In this document: positions 1 to 8,498 of the stretch, piece after piece
Layout: every line of letters begins with the position of its first letter
How positions within the stretch are numbered: position 1 is the stretch's first letter
NCBI GenBank assembly: GCA_002307215.1
Contig: DBTU01000023.1
Location: forward strand, 64,777 to 128,776
Source of the DNA: Lachnoclostridium sp. UBA1308
GTDB lineage: Bacteria > Bacillota > Clostridia > Lachnospirales > Lachnospiraceae
DNA: 64,000 bases
Direction of reading: 5' to 3'
Notes under the pieces: generated by a model
What the model saw: only the letters and a program-made list of their open reading frames with translations
The model's database searches: none
Told to the model about the DNA's origin: nothing
Program-made: the position numbers and the translations under genes

Positions 1-37
1 TATAAAAGCTATAAAAGCTATAAAATAAAAGCTATAA
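1..37. repeat. Short A/T-rich tandem repeat
   Basis: Three imperfect copies of a TATAAAAGC-like unit stand at the window edge, directly upstream of the response-regulator gene. The repeat may continue beyond the window. Its location suggests only that it lies in the promoter or leader region; no function can be read from it. Confidence 0.6.
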
Positions 38-77
38 GTAGAAGTTAAGATATAGACAATAGAAAGAGGTTGGGATA

Positions 78-752
78 ATGAATTACAAAATCTTGATTGT
101 TGATGATGAACCCGATATTAGGCAGCTCCTTAAGGATTATTTTGAGATACAGGGGTATTATGTCATGATGGCCAGAAACGGAATGGAAGCAGTTGATAAG
201 GCTTCGACCGGTCCGGATATCATACTACTGGATATTAATATGCCTGTGATGGATGGGCTTGAGGTTTGCAGAAGAATCAGGATGCATGTCAGTTGTCCCA
301 TCCTATTTTTAACCGCCAGGATTACTGAGCAGGACAAGGTTAACGGTTTGATGATTGGTGGGGATGACTATATTATCAAGCCCTTTAGTATTGATGAGCT
401 TGGCGCCAGAGTAACGGCACATTTAAGAAGAGAAGCCAGAGGTAACAGGAAAGAGACAGTGAAGTTTACCGGAGACTTAACGATAAACCTAAGTGAACGA
501 TGCCTTTACTATAAAGAGGAAGAGCTTACGCTGACTAAGACAGAGTTTGATATTTTAGAGTACCTTTGTATGAACAAAGGTCAGGTGTTTAGTAAAGAGA
601 GAATTTATGAAAAACTCTGGGGCTACGACAGTGAAGGAGACAGTAATATTGTAACTGAACATATCAGGAGAGTTCGCCTAAAGCTATCCAAATACATAAA
701 ACAACCGTTGATTGAGACGGTGTGGGGAGTAGGTTATAAATGGATTGGATAG
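78..752 (+). CDS. OmpR/PhoB-family response regulator
   Basis: This is a cytoplasmic transcription factor with an N-terminal receiver domain (about residues 1-118) and a C-terminal winged-helix DNA-binding domain (about 125-224). The phospho-acceptor is Asp52 in LLDINMP, with acidic residues near 9-11 and Lys101 in the KPF motif. The C-terminus has the family-typical VWGVGYKW ending. An AGAGG ribosome site precedes the ATG. The histidine kinase gene starts 13 bp before this gene ends, so the two are translationally coupled, and an ABC exporter follows. By context it probably controls that exporter in response to a cell-envelope signal, but the signal is not visible in the sequence. The family call is secure; the regulon is inferred. 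Confidence 0.95.
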   Translation: MNYKILIVDDEPDIRQLLKDYFEIQGYYVMMARNGMEAVDKASTGPDIILLDINMPVMDGLEVCRRIRMHVSCPILFLTARITEQDKVNGLMIGGDDYIIKPFSIDELGARVTAHLRREARGNRKETVKFTGDLTINLSERCLYYKEEELTLTKTEFDILEYLCMNKGQVFSKERIYEKLWGYDSEGDSNIVTEHIRRVRLKLSKYIKQPLIETVWGVGYKWIG

Positions 753-1969
753 ATGAAAAAATCGAAATATTCAATAAATGGTTGCGTAATCTGTCACTTC
801 GGAAGTCGCTGATTGTATATATAATCCTATGTGTTATAGCTGTTGTCAGTTTATATGCCTTTACCGTTTTTATATGTGAAAAACAGGAAGACAGACTCTG
901 GTCAAAGTATACACAGACAGATGAACTGATGCTGGGCAGTAAGAATTGGGTGGCTTCTATCCAGGAGCCTTCCGTATTAACAGGAACAGACAGAATATAT
1001 GTCAATATTATTCAAACAATTATGACTTGGAGTATTGTAATATATTCAATCTGTGGAATTATTGGAGTTTCCCTCCTTTTTTATCATAAAAAACTTAAAT
1101 CACCCTTACAGATATTGAAGGAAGCCACCGGTAAGGTGGCAGATAGTGATCTGGAAATTGAATTGTATTATGACAGTAAGGATGAAATGGGGGATCTATG
1201 CCGGTCCTTTGATTTTATGAGAAAACAGTTGATTAACAATAATCAGAAAATGTGGGATATCATGGGGGAACAGAAACGACTGAATGCGGCCTTTGCGCAT
1301 GATCTGAGGACACCACTAACCGTGCTAAGAGGCTATACCGATTTCCTGGGTGAGTATCTTCCACAGGGGAAGGTCAGTGAAGAGAAGCTTTTGGCTACTC
1401 TTTCAATGATGACAGGACATATTGCAAGACTTGAAAGCTACTGTAACACCATGAAAGAAATTCACAGCTTTGAGGATATACCGGTACGACAATCTGAGAT
1501 TTCCATGAGAAAGCTGATGGACAAGGTAGAGGAGTTGGTAAAGATATTTAACGGACAAAATAATGTCAAGATAACGATTAATGATACAAATACGGAGAAT
1601 CAAGGCTCCATATTAATAGATGAAGCGATTTTCATGGAAGTGTTTGAGAATTTGATGACCAACGCTCTTCGTTACGCAAAATCCGAGATCAGAGTCGTGA
1701 TGATGCTTTTGAAGGAAGAACATCAATTATTACTTTCTGTAGCAGACGATGGAAAGGGATTTAGTTCTGTCAATCTGACAATGGCAACGGAGCCTTATTA
1801 TTCAGACAGTCCGAAGAATCAGTCAGAGCATTATGGAATTGGATTATATCTATGCAAATTGCTTTGTGAAAAGCATGGGGGATGGATCTCTTTATCGAAT
1901 GGTATCCTTGGGGGAGCCGTTGTAACGACAACTTATTGTGTTACATTAATTGAGAAAAATAAATTTTAA
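740..1969 (+). CDS. Sensor histidine kinase, partner of the upstream regulator
   Basis: A 409-residue membrane kinase. Two transmembrane helices (about residues 25-46 and 95-115) flank a short extracytoplasmic loop of some 50 residues. A HAMP-like segment (about 118-170) follows. The HisKA box AFAHDLRTPLT carries His187, and the HATPase region has FENLMTNALRYA (N box), DDGKGF (G1) and GIGLYLCK (G2). It should autophosphorylate His187 and pass phosphate to Asp52 of the overlapping response regulator. The short sensor loop resembles kinases that sense through the membrane or through the partner ABC transporter. The ATG at 740 overlaps the regulator stop, which fixes the start. Confidence 0.93.
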   Translation: MDWIDEKIEIFNKWLRNLSLRKSLIVYIILCVIAVVSLYAFTVFICEKQEDRLWSKYTQTDELMLGSKNWVASIQEPSVLTGTDRIYVNIIQTIMTWSIVIYSICGIIGVSLLFYHKKLKSPLQILKEATGKVADSDLEIELYYDSKDEMGDLCRSFDFMRKQLINNNQKMWDIMGEQKRLNAAFAHDLRTPLTVLRGYTDFLGEYLPQGKVSEEKLLATLSMMTGHIARLESYCNTMKEIHSFEDIPVRQSEISMRKLMDKVEELVKIFNGQNNVKITINDTNTENQGSILIDEAIFMEVFENLMTNALRYAKSEIRVVMMLLKEEHQLLLSVADDGKGFSSVNLTMATEPYYSDSPKNQSEHYGIGLYLCKLLCEKHGGWISLSNGILGGAVVTTTYCVTLIEKNKF

Positions 1970-2159
1970 GATATAGATAAAATATAGATATCTCCCCTTT
2001 ATTCTATGGATAGATGAAATAAAGCACGTTATGTCCTGCAGACTCGCGTATCGGGTTGAATCAAATTGCTGTAAGTACATTAATCTGTTTTATGAATCGG
2101 TCTGTATTAGTCATTAATAAGGAACTGTGCGCAGATCATGCACAAGAATGGAGAGGAAT

Positions 2160-3038
2160 ATGTCTACAGAAATAATCATTGAAAATCTGAGTCAGTACTA
2201 TGGAAAGAAACAGGCACTTAATAATCTGAATCTGACAATTGGGCAAGGAATGTTCGGGTTACTTGGCAGAAACGGCGCCGGAAAGACGACCTTAATAAAG
2301 GTGCTCGTAACCTTGTTACCGAAGACGAGAGGGCTAGTAACTGTCTGCGGGATACCGGTATCAAAGGAAGCACAGATTCGCAGAATTACAGGGTACCTGC
2401 CTCAGGAATTTTCCATGTATGCCAATATGTCGGTTTATGAAGCGATGGATTATCTGGGAGTCCTGTCAGGACTTTCGAAAACGGAACGAAAAGAAAGAAT
2501 ACCAATGTTGCTTAGTAAAGTAAATCTTCAGGATAAAAGCCGTACCAAGGTGAAGGCTCTATCTGGCGGTATGAAAAGACGTCTGGGAATAGCACAGGCC
2601 ATTCTTCATAACCCGAAGGTGTTGATTGTTGATGAACCGACTGCGGGACTTGATCCGGAGGAGAGGGTGCGTTTTCGTAATCTTCTCAGTGAGATAGCAC
2701 AGGACAGAATCGTTATTCTGTCCACTCATATTGTTGGTGATATTGAGGCAACCTGCGAAAACATAGCAGTACTTGACGAGGGAAAGGTTATCTTTATGGG
2801 AACGGTTGATACCTTGACAAAATCCGTACGGGGTAAGATTTTCACCGCCGAAATCAGTAAGACAGAACTTCCACGTATGAAAGAAGAGTATACGATAACG
2901 AGTATGGTGACGATGAACAACCGTGTCAATATTCGTTTTATTGCAGATATCAAGCCTTTTGACATCGCCGTATCCTGTGAGCCTAATGTGGAGGATGCTT
3001 ATCTGTATCTGATGCGCGAGAAGGAAGGGGTGCTATAA
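2160..3038 (+). CDS. ABC transporter ATP-binding protein (ABC-2/CcmA type)
   Basis: A 292-residue nucleotide-binding subunit. Walker A is GRNGAGKTT (about residues 37-45), the signature is LSGGMKRR, and Walker B is VLIVDEPTAGLDP, followed by the switch His in STHIVGD. An in-frame GTG occurs 33 bp upstream, but a GGAGAGG ribosome site precedes the ATG at 2160, so that start is preferred. It should energise the membrane subunits encoded by the next two genes; the first of them begins at the last base of this stop codon. The C-terminal 70 residues resemble the extension seen on drug and bacteriocin exporters. The substrate is unknown. Confidence 0.93.
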   Translation: MSTEIIIENLSQYYGKKQALNNLNLTIGQGMFGLLGRNGAGKTTLIKVLVTLLPKTRGLVTVCGIPVSKEAQIRRITGYLPQEFSMYANMSVYEAMDYLGVLSGLSKTERKERIPMLLSKVNLQDKSRTKVKALSGGMKRRLGIAQAILHNPKVLIVDEPTAGLDPEERVRFRNLLSEIAQDRIVILSTHIVGDIEATCENIAVLDEGKVIFMGTVDTLTKSVRGKIFTAEISKTELPRMKEEYTITSMVTMNNRVNIRFIADIKPFDIAVSCEPNVEDAYLYLMREKEGVL

Positions 3039-4333
3039 TGCTTTGGATCCTTTTTCTTAAGGAATGTAAACAGATGCTAAAATGTCTCACCTATTATGTT
3101 GTACTACTTTGCATCATACTGATGTATACTACCCAGTTGGGTACAGAAAAGATAATTAATAAACCTGTTGCAGGGCAGCAAGATTATGGATACGCTCCCA
3201 GCGAGGATGTGACCGTAATCATGAATTCAACGATTATGCTTTTAGCAAGAGAATACCAATATAACACCTACGCTACCTATCCCATCGGTTTCTATAAAGA
3301 AGTAACACTTAGCAAAGCTAAACAAGAAGAAATCGGGGATGTTCTTTCGGCAGTCACAGGAATAGACAGGGACAAGATTGATACCCGAATTAAGGATTAT
3401 TTGGAGGATAAATACTTTGTTAGCTCAAACGGAGATGAAGTCACCTATAATGTCACCACAGAGGGAGAGGTTGAGTCCCCGGAGGTGGATGACAGCGAGA
3501 TAAGATTAGAAGTAGCACCGAGACTTACTTATGAACATTTTACTATACTGATGGCTAAAGTTAATAAACTGTTGGGTGGCGGCTCTAGTTATGCCAAGGA
3601 TAAACTTCAAGGGAATGCCTATGTACCGCAAACCTACGAACAAGCCCTAGAGCAGTACAATGAGATAATAGAAAAGGATCTATTGACAGGTGCTTATGCA
3701 AGATTATTTTGTGATTACCTTGGAATTGTTCTGGCAATACTACCGATTTTCCTTGCGGTGACCAGAGGTCTCAGAGACAGGCGTGCAAGAGCGGAAGAAA
3801 TCATCTATTCTAGAAAAGCCTCGTCCCTGCAGATTGTTATGTCCAGATATTTCGCAATGGTAATCATGCTGCTGATTCCTGTTCTAATGCTTGGGGTTTT
3901 CACAGAAATTGGTTTTATCAGCTCAGGGTTAAAGGAAGGTATCACGGTAGATTACTTTGCATATCCCAAATACATTCTTGCTTGGCTGTTGCCGACCATC
4001 ATGATAACGACTTCGGTTGGTGTGTTTTTAACAGAGCTTACAGATACGGCTATAGCGATTATAGTACAGGGCTTCTGGTGGTTTATCAGTTTGCTCACGG
4101 GAAGATTATTTGGAAATTGCGGCTGGAATTTGATACCAAGACATAATAGAACAGGATATTATGGGGTGTTTCGGGAATATCTGGGTCAATTTGTGATGAA
4201 TAGAATCACCTATACCGTTGTGGCATTGCTTATCCTAATAGCATCCGTATTGATATACGAAATGAAGAGAAAGGGAAGGTTGAATCTCCGTGGAAAGATA
4301 TTTTCAAATCGCAAGGTCAAATCTAAAGCATAA
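3038..4333 (+). CDS. ABC-2 type transporter permease with large extracytoplasmic domain
   Basis: A 431-residue membrane protein. One N-terminal helix (about residues 15-35) is followed by a long hydrophilic loop of about 190 residues, then five or six helices from about residue 225 to 420. This one-helix, large-loop, multi-helix pattern is typical of ABC-2 permeases of exporters. It shares one base with the ATP-binding gene before it and overlaps the next membrane gene by 44 bp, which marks a tightly packed operon. The acidic loop (EVDDSEIRLEV and surroundings) has no motif I recognise. It probably forms one half of the exporter channel. Confidence 0.85.
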   Translation: MLWILFLKECKQMLKCLTYYVVLLCIILMYTTQLGTEKIINKPVAGQQDYGYAPSEDVTVIMNSTIMLLAREYQYNTYATYPIGFYKEVTLSKAKQEEIGDVLSAVTGIDRDKIDTRIKDYLEDKYFVSSNGDEVTYNVTTEGEVESPEVDDSEIRLEVAPRLTYEHFTILMAKVNKLLGGGSSYAKDKLQGNAYVPQTYEQALEQYNEIIEKDLLTGAYARLFCDYLGIVLAILPIFLAVTRGLRDRRARAEEIIYSRKASSLQIVMSRYFAMVIMLLIPVLMLGVFTEIGFISSGLKEGITVDYFAYPKYILAWLLPTIMITTSVGVFLTELTDTAIAIIVQGFWWFISLLTGRLFGNCGWNLIPRHNRTGYYGVFREYLGQFVMNRITYTVVALLILIASVLIYEMKRKGRLNLRGKIFSNRKVKSKA

Positions 4334-4967
4334 TCTTCTCCCTCATCTACTGGTTGCCTGCTTCTTTCTACTTGTTGCACCACTTTTTATGGGGCTTGAG
4401 AATCTAAATGCAGTCAGAACGGCAAAAGTACTTGAGATGTATGTGGCACTGATTGGTATTATTTTATTGACGCCGGTGTTTTTACCGGAACAGAACAAGG
4501 AGATAAGGGAACTTGTAAGAGCGAAGTATACTAAGACAAGCATAATCATATTGATTCGTATACTGGAAGCCGTAATATTCCTGATACTACTGCTCGGAGC
4601 ATTTGTTATCATGCTAATGCAAAAGCAGTGTACCTTCCCCGAACTGAAATTCTTCCTTGGGACCTTGGCAGAGGCTGTTTTTCTGGGAGGAATGGGGTTA
4701 TGTGCCTATAGTATCTTTGACCAGCTTGCAGTTGCTTATATGCTTCCGATCGTCTACTATATAATAAACACAGGTGGTAATAAAACGGTGAAGGATTTTT
4801 TTCTGTATTCTATGTCAATCGGGAGCTATCGAGAAAAGTTCTATCTGGCAGCAGCAGGGATTTTGTTAATACTAATAGGTGTAGGCTATCCTTATGTAGC
4901 AGGAAGGCTTTTCCCGCGGTTTATCCCTCATAGAGCAACAAAACGGTTAGAGATAAATAGGAAATAA
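4290..4967 (+). CDS. Second ABC exporter membrane subunit
   Basis: A 225-residue protein with about six hydrophobic segments, the first at about residues 15-35 and the last at about 185-205. It begins with GTG inside the end of the preceding permease gene, an overlap of 44 bp. The residues just after that start (RYFQIARSNLKHNLLPHLL) are amphipathic and look like a genuine cytoplasmic N-terminus, so I keep this start. It has no recognisable catalytic motif. It is probably the other half of a heterodimeric ABC-2 channel energised by the ATPase at 2160-3038. The substrate is unknown. Confidence 0.75.
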   Translation: MERYFQIARSNLKHNLLPHLLVACFFLLVAPLFMGLENLNAVRTAKVLEMYVALIGIILLTPVFLPEQNKEIRELVRAKYTKTSIIILIRILEAVIFLILLLGAFVIMLMQKQCTFPELKFFLGTLAEAVFLGGMGLCAYSIFDQLAVAYMLPIVYYIINTGGNKTVKDFFLYSMSIGSYREKFYLAAAGILLILIGVGYPYVAGRLFPRFIPHRATKRLEINRK

Positions 4968-5210
4968 GCTGATAATAGATAACGGCTTAAATTGTATTCG
5001 ATTATTTGATGAGCGGCGTCGCAGAATGACTTTTTAAGTTAAGATGTGACGTCAACTTTTTGCGGTATAAAACAACGGAGAGTTCTGATACAAAGTCTAA
5101 TGGAAGGATATGCTGTCCACAGTTTCGATTTCAGCTCGATTTTCATTTTGAGCGCAGAATGTTTTTTGCTGAAAAACAAGATAGAATGATGTATACTATA
5201 AGTATATAAG
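4968..5210. other. Gene-free spacer before the metal-sensor gene
   Basis: About 240 bases without a credible ORF. The stretch CGCAGAATG occurs twice (around 5010 and 5152), and related GCGGCAGAATGG strings recur near 16290 and 25965, perhaps relics of a dispersed repeat. A possible promoter for csoR lies at its end: TTGCTG (5166-5171) and TATACT (5192-5197), but the 20-bp spacing is poor. No clear terminator for the ABC operon is visible. Confidence 0.4.
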
Positions 5211-5266
5211 CAGATAAGCAGATAAGCAGATAAGCAGATAAGTAGATAAGTAGATAAGCAGATAAG
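5211..5266 (+). repeat. Seven tandem octamers abutting the csoR ribosome site
   Basis: Seven perfect-length copies of [C/T]AGATAAG lie end to end: four with C, two with T, one with C. A partial unit (TATATAAG) precedes them. The last two bases of the final unit are part of the AAGGGGG ribosome-binding site, and the ATG follows at 5273. The array is probably transcribed leader. Copy-number change by slippage would shift the distance between promoter and ribosome site by 8-bp steps without touching the coding frame. Confidence 0.9.
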
Positions 5267-5272
5267 GGGGAT

Positions 5273-5644
5273 ATGACACGAATGGATAAGTTGAATAGGG
5301 TAGCGGGACAAATACATACTCATAGCACACTTGATGGAACGGAATATATACATAGTCATAAGGAAGATTGCGAACATAAACATAGCCATCAAAATACAAA
5401 AGCTGTAATAAATCGATTGTCTCGTGCGAGCGGGCATCTTGAGTCTGTAAAACGTATGGTGGAAGAGGGAAAGGACTGCAGTGAGGTATTAATTCAATTG
5501 TCGGCTGTCATAGCTGCCTTAAATAATACAGGAAAGGTAATCTTAAAGGATCACATGGAGCATTGCATTGTGGATGCAGTAGTATCAGGAGATAAAAAGG
5601 CTATTGAAAATCTTAACAAAGCAATTGATAGTTTTATTAAGTAA
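5273..5644 (+). CDS. csoR: CsoR/RcnR-family metal-responsive repressor with His-rich N-terminal tail
   Basis: A 123-residue all-helical DNA-binding repressor (DUF156 family). The family metal site Cys-His-Cys is present as Cys69, His94 and Cys98, with the same spacing (25 and 4) as copper sensor CsoR of Mycobacterium. An N-terminal extension of about 40 residues holds a histidine cluster (HTH, HSH, HKHSH, with Cys33). From family knowledge, copper CsoR has Cys-His-Cys, and the nickel sensor InrS has the same triad plus an N-terminal His, so the metal is not settled. The neighbouring CbiMN-Q-O importer argues for nickel or cobalt. G/C-tract palindromes downstream (5693 and 5807) are candidate operators. 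Translation starts eight bases after a strong AAGGGGG site that touches an octamer repeat. Confidence 0.88.
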   Translation: MTRMDKLNRVAGQIHTHSTLDGTEYIHSHKEDCEHKHSHQNTKAVINRLSRASGHLESVKRMVEEGKDCSEVLIQLSAVIAALNNTGKVILKDHMEHCIVDAVVSGDKKAIENLNKAIDSFIK

Positions 5645-5692
5645 GAAAAAAGATGATTTGAACTAATGGAGAGTAGCATAGATGTTAAGCTG

Positions 5693-5712
5693 ATATCCCC
5701 ATCCGGGGCATA
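5693..5712. promoter_or_regulatory. Candidate CsoR-type operator 1 (G/C-tract palindrome)
   Basis: ATATCCCCATCCGGGGCATA is a near-symmetric site with CCCC and GGGG tracts flanked by A/T. CsoR-family operators typically have this form. It lies between the csoR and cbiM genes and resembles the site at 5807. Binding is inferred. Confidence 0.5.
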
Positions 5713-5743
5713 TTTAGCGATTAAATACGGTCCGATGTGATTG

Positions 5744-5781
5744 TAATAATCTTATATAATTACCACAAAATAGGATTATTA
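5744..5781. promoter_or_regulatory. 12-bp inverted repeat upstream of cbiM
   Basis: Arms TAATAATCTTAT (5744-5755) and ATAGGATTATTA (5770-5781) pair at 11 of 12 positions around a 14-base spacer. It lies between the two G/C-tract palindromes. It could be a second regulator site (for example for the LysR protein encoded downstream) or an RNA hairpin; the sequence alone does not decide. Confidence 0.45.
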
Positions 5782-5806
5782 TATAAATGAAATTTATTGA
5801 TGCATT

Positions 5807-5826
5807 ATATCCCCCACCTGGGCTTG
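5807..5826. promoter_or_regulatory. Candidate CsoR-type operator 2
   Basis: ATATCCCCCACCTGGGCTTG shares the ATATCCCC start and the GGGC core with the site at 5693 but is less symmetric. It lies 67 bases before the cbiM start. A third, reverse-strand half-site GGGGGATAT occurs at the csoR ribosome site (5266-5274), which may be chance. Confidence 0.4.
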
Positions 5827-5892
5827 TGCCGATGAAAAAAACCCTTATAATTAAATATGCTATTAATTTGATTGTGAAAGGTTGGTCTGAAG

Positions 5893-6894
5893 ATGCATAT
5901 TCCAGATAATTATTTGAGCCCGGCAACCTGTGCGGTGATGGGTGCCGCAATGGTTCCGGTATGGACGAAATCAGTAAATAAGATCAAATTGGAAATACCG
6001 AAAGCGAAAATACCGTTACTTGGTGTTGGAGCCGCCTTTTCCTTTTTAATGATGATGTTTAACGTACCTCTTCCCGGAGGTACAACAGGTCACGCGGTCG
6101 GAGGGACACTGCTTGCAATTTTGTTAGGGCCATTTGCAGCCTGTATTAGTGTTACCGTTGCACTTCTGATTCAAGCACTGATGTTTGGTGATGGGGGTAT
6201 ATTAGCCTTTGGTGCAAACTGTTTTAATATGGCATTTGTATTACCATTCCTTGGATACTATGTCTACAAATTTATTAAGGACAGGGTTAAAACAGAAAAA
6301 GGTGAATTTGTAGGGATAGCAGTGGGTTCCTATGCAGGGATTAATGTAGCGGCTTTATGTGCAGCAATAGAATTTGGTATACAGCCCTTACTGTTTAAAG
6401 ATAGCACAGGACAGGCATTATACTGCCCGTATCCGTTGTCGATATCGATTCCGGCAATGACAATACCACATCTTTTGGTGGCCGGTATCGTTGAGGTAGT
6501 ATTTACAGTTGCAATTGTTACTTTTATTAAAAATGTTTCCCCGGGTACGATATATGAAGGAGCAAAACAAAAAACAAAGGCCATTTATGGATTGATTGTT
6601 GCCTTGATTTGCTTGACTCCGCTTGGACTTCTCGCAACAGGCACGGCTTGGGGCGAATGGGGAACGGATGAAATAAATGAGGTCGCAACCGGTGGTAATA
6701 TATTAGGATTTGTACCAAAAGGAATGGCAAAAGGGTTTAGCTTTGAGGCTGTGATGCCGGATTATGCTGTGAGCGGATTACCGGATATAGCAGGTTACAT
6801 ATTGTCAGCAGCAGCGGGAGTTGCAATATTAATAATTTTGTTTAAGGTAATCAGTAGTTTGAAGAAAGATAAGGCTGGAATTAATATTGGATAA
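5893..6894 (+). CDS. cbiM: Cobalt/nickel ECF transporter substrate-binding subunit, CbiM-CbiN type fusion
   Basis: A 333-residue membrane protein. The N-terminus MHIPDNYLSP matches the CbiM/NikM family, in which Met1 and His2 help bind Co(II) or Ni(II) after the N-terminus inserts into the membrane. The conserved GGTTGHAVGG and LLIQALMFGDGG segments follow (about residues 55-115). Residues 1-215 form the CbiM core. The C-terminal 110 residues, with two helices and a PDYAVSGLPDIAGY segment, resemble the CbiN/PDGLE-type accessory part, so this is a natural MN fusion. It overlaps cbiQ by 8 bp, and cbiO follows. Metal choice between cobalt and nickel cannot be set from sequence alone. No cobalamin or NiCo riboswitch is recognisable upstream. 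Confidence 0.93.
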   Translation: MHIPDNYLSPATCAVMGAAMVPVWTKSVNKIKLEIPKAKIPLLGVGAAFSFLMMMFNVPLPGGTTGHAVGGTLLAILLGPFAACISVTVALLIQALMFGDGGILAFGANCFNMAFVLPFLGYYVYKFIKDRVKTEKGEFVGIAVGSYAGINVAALCAAIEFGIQPLLFKDSTGQALYCPYPLSISIPAMTIPHLLVAGIVEVVFTVAIVTFIKNVSPGTIYEGAKQKTKAIYGLIVALICLTPLGLLATGTAWGEWGTDEINEVATGGNILGFVPKGMAKGFSFEAVMPDYAVSGLPDIAGYILSAAAGVAILIILFKVISSLKKDKAGINIG

Positions 6895-7711
6895 TAAGAG
6901 GGACGAACTTTTAGATATGCCGGAATGGCTGTCAAAAAGTGATAAGTATATTCCACAATCTGACAAGGATACTTTTGTTAATAAAAGTATCCTGTCTTTG
7001 TTGAAGATTATTTCAAGAATTAAAGCACAGGATACAGGCAAAACTACCAAACACAAAGTAAATGTAACGCTAAAAGTTGCATTTACTTTTATTCATTTGG
7101 TATTGCTTTCTATATCAAGAAGCTTTATATTTGTTACCATAATAATTGTATATCTACTACTGATTTTAAGCATCATGGAAGCAGATAAAATCGTGAAAAT
7201 CTTAAAAATAAGCCTGAGCATGGCTCTCTTCACTTTTGTAGTTATGCTACCCGCCGCATATTGGGGTAACAGTTATAGCTGTATTATGATAACTTCTAAA
7301 ACTTTTGCAACAATTACAGAAGTCGGAATTCTCACCCATTCGACAAAATGGAGTTCAATTACAAGTGCTTTAAAAAGATTTTTTGTACCGGACATTTTCA
7401 TCCTTGTTCTTGATATTACAATTAAATATATCGTGATGCTGGGTGAGTTTACATTGACCATGTTATATGCACTAAAGTTAAGATCAATCGGGAAAAACAG
7501 AAGTAAAAATGCATCTCTTTCAGGTGTTGCGGGGACTATGTTTATTAAATCGAAAGAAATGGCTGAGGATATGTATCATGCTATGGAGTGCAGGGGATTT
7601 ACCGGTGAATATCATATTTACAGTAAGTCGAAATTCACGATAATGGATTTTGTTTTCATCATAATCAATGTCGGAGTAATTTCTGTATTTTTGTATTTTG
7701 AAAGGAACTAG
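6887..7711 (+). CDS. cbiQ: ECF transporter transmembrane subunit CbiQ
   Basis: A 274-residue T-component with a hydrophilic N-terminus of about 60 residues, then four to six membrane helices (about residues 65-185 and 250-270). The family's cytoplasmic coupling helices carry Ala-Arg/Arg-Ser-like motifs; here the region ALKLRSIGKNRSKN and AMECRGFTGEY (about residues 195-245) corresponds to them, the latter matching the common MxxRGF pattern. It couples ATP hydrolysis by CbiO to movement of the CbiM substrate subunit. The start lies inside cbiM. The gene is located between cbiM and cbiO, so the importer is complete. Confidence 0.9.
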   Translation: MDNKRDELLDMPEWLSKSDKYIPQSDKDTFVNKSILSLLKIISRIKAQDTGKTTKHKVNVTLKVAFTFIHLVLLSISRSFIFVTIIIVYLLLILSIMEADKIVKILKISLSMALFTFVVMLPAAYWGNSYSCIMITSKTFATITEVGILTHSTKWSSITSALKRFFVPDIFILVLDITIKYIVMLGEFTLTMLYALKLRSIGKNRSKNASLSGVAGTMFIKSKEMAEDMYHAMECRGFTGEYHIYSKSKFTIMDFVFIIINVGVISVFLYFERN

Positions 7712-7712
7712 A

Positions 7713-8486
7713 ATGATTGAAATAAAAGATGTCTACTATTCATATTCAGATGCTTACGCATTAAATAATATTAATCTTACGATAGAAAAAGGTGAAGCAG
7801 TAGCATTTATGGGTCCCAATGGGAGTGGAAAATCAACATTACTAAAATTGGTAAATGGAATTATTTCACCTGACAGTGGAGTTTACAAGTTTAATGATGA
7901 GGAAATAACCCACAAAAAACTTCAAGATAATCAATTTGCTAAGCTTCTTCACCGGAATATAGGCTTTGTATTTCAGAATTCAGAGACTCAATTATTCTGT
8001 TCTAATGTTTATGATGAGATAGCCTTTGGACCACGGCAAATGGGCTTAAATGAAACGGAAGTGAATAAAAGGGTTAATGACTGTCTTAATTTACTTTATA
8101 TTCAGGAATTTAAGAACAGAACTCCCTATCATTTAAGCGGTGGAGAACAACGTAAGGTGGCAATTGCCTGTGTATTATCTCTTAACCCGGAAGTGCTTGT
8201 ATTGGATGAGCCAATGAATGGACTTGACCCAAGAACACAGAGATGGCTTGTGGAGTTTTTGGTGAAATTAAATAAAGCCGGTAAGACATTAATTACGTCA
8301 ACACATAATCTTGAACTGGTACATGAAATTTCAAACAGATCAATTCTTTTTGATGAAACCCATACCATAGTTGCAGATATGCCTACGGATAGACTGTTAG
8401 AGGATATTGACTTGCTGAAAAAGGTCAATCTCGTTGATCAATATTATCATAGTCCTGTAAGCAGGGAAATGTTAAAATGTAAATAG
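7713..8486 (+). CDS. cbiO: Cobalt/nickel ECF transporter ATPase CbiO
   Basis: A 257-residue ABC ATPase. It has Walker A GPNGSGKST, Q-loop QNSETQLFC (typical of ECF ATPases), signature LSGGEQRK, Walker B VLVLDEPMNGLDP and switch STHNLEL. An in-frame ATG 15 bp earlier overlaps the cbiQ stop, but AAAGGA six bases before the ATG at 7713 decides the start. It powers cobalt or nickel uptake with CbiM and CbiQ. The LysR gene follows after 12 bp and is probably in the same transcript. Confidence 0.93.
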   Translation: MIEIKDVYYSYSDAYALNNINLTIEKGEAVAFMGPNGSGKSTLLKLVNGIISPDSGVYKFNDEEITHKKLQDNQFAKLLHRNIGFVFQNSETQLFCSNVYDEIAFGPRQMGLNETEVNKRVNDCLNLLYIQEFKNRTPYHLSGGEQRKVAIACVLSLNPEVLVLDEPMNGLDPRTQRWLVEFLVKLNKAGKTLITSTHNLELVHEISNRSILFDETHTIVADMPTDRLLEDIDLLKKVNLVDQYYHSPVSREMLKCK

Positions 8487-8498
8487 GAGAGTTGAAAA

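Noticed and set aside
5211..5266. CRISPR array
   Set aside because: The units are contiguous octamers without spacers; it is a simple tandem repeat.
5039..5437. Tyr/Leu-rich minus-strand frames over the octamer repeat
   Set aside because: Repetitive translations of the octamer array and the csoR 5' end; no ribosome site.
5645..5892. Cobalamin or nickel-cobalt riboswitch before cbiM
   Set aside because: No B12-box or NiCo consensus elements are recognisable; only DNA palindromes of operator type are seen.
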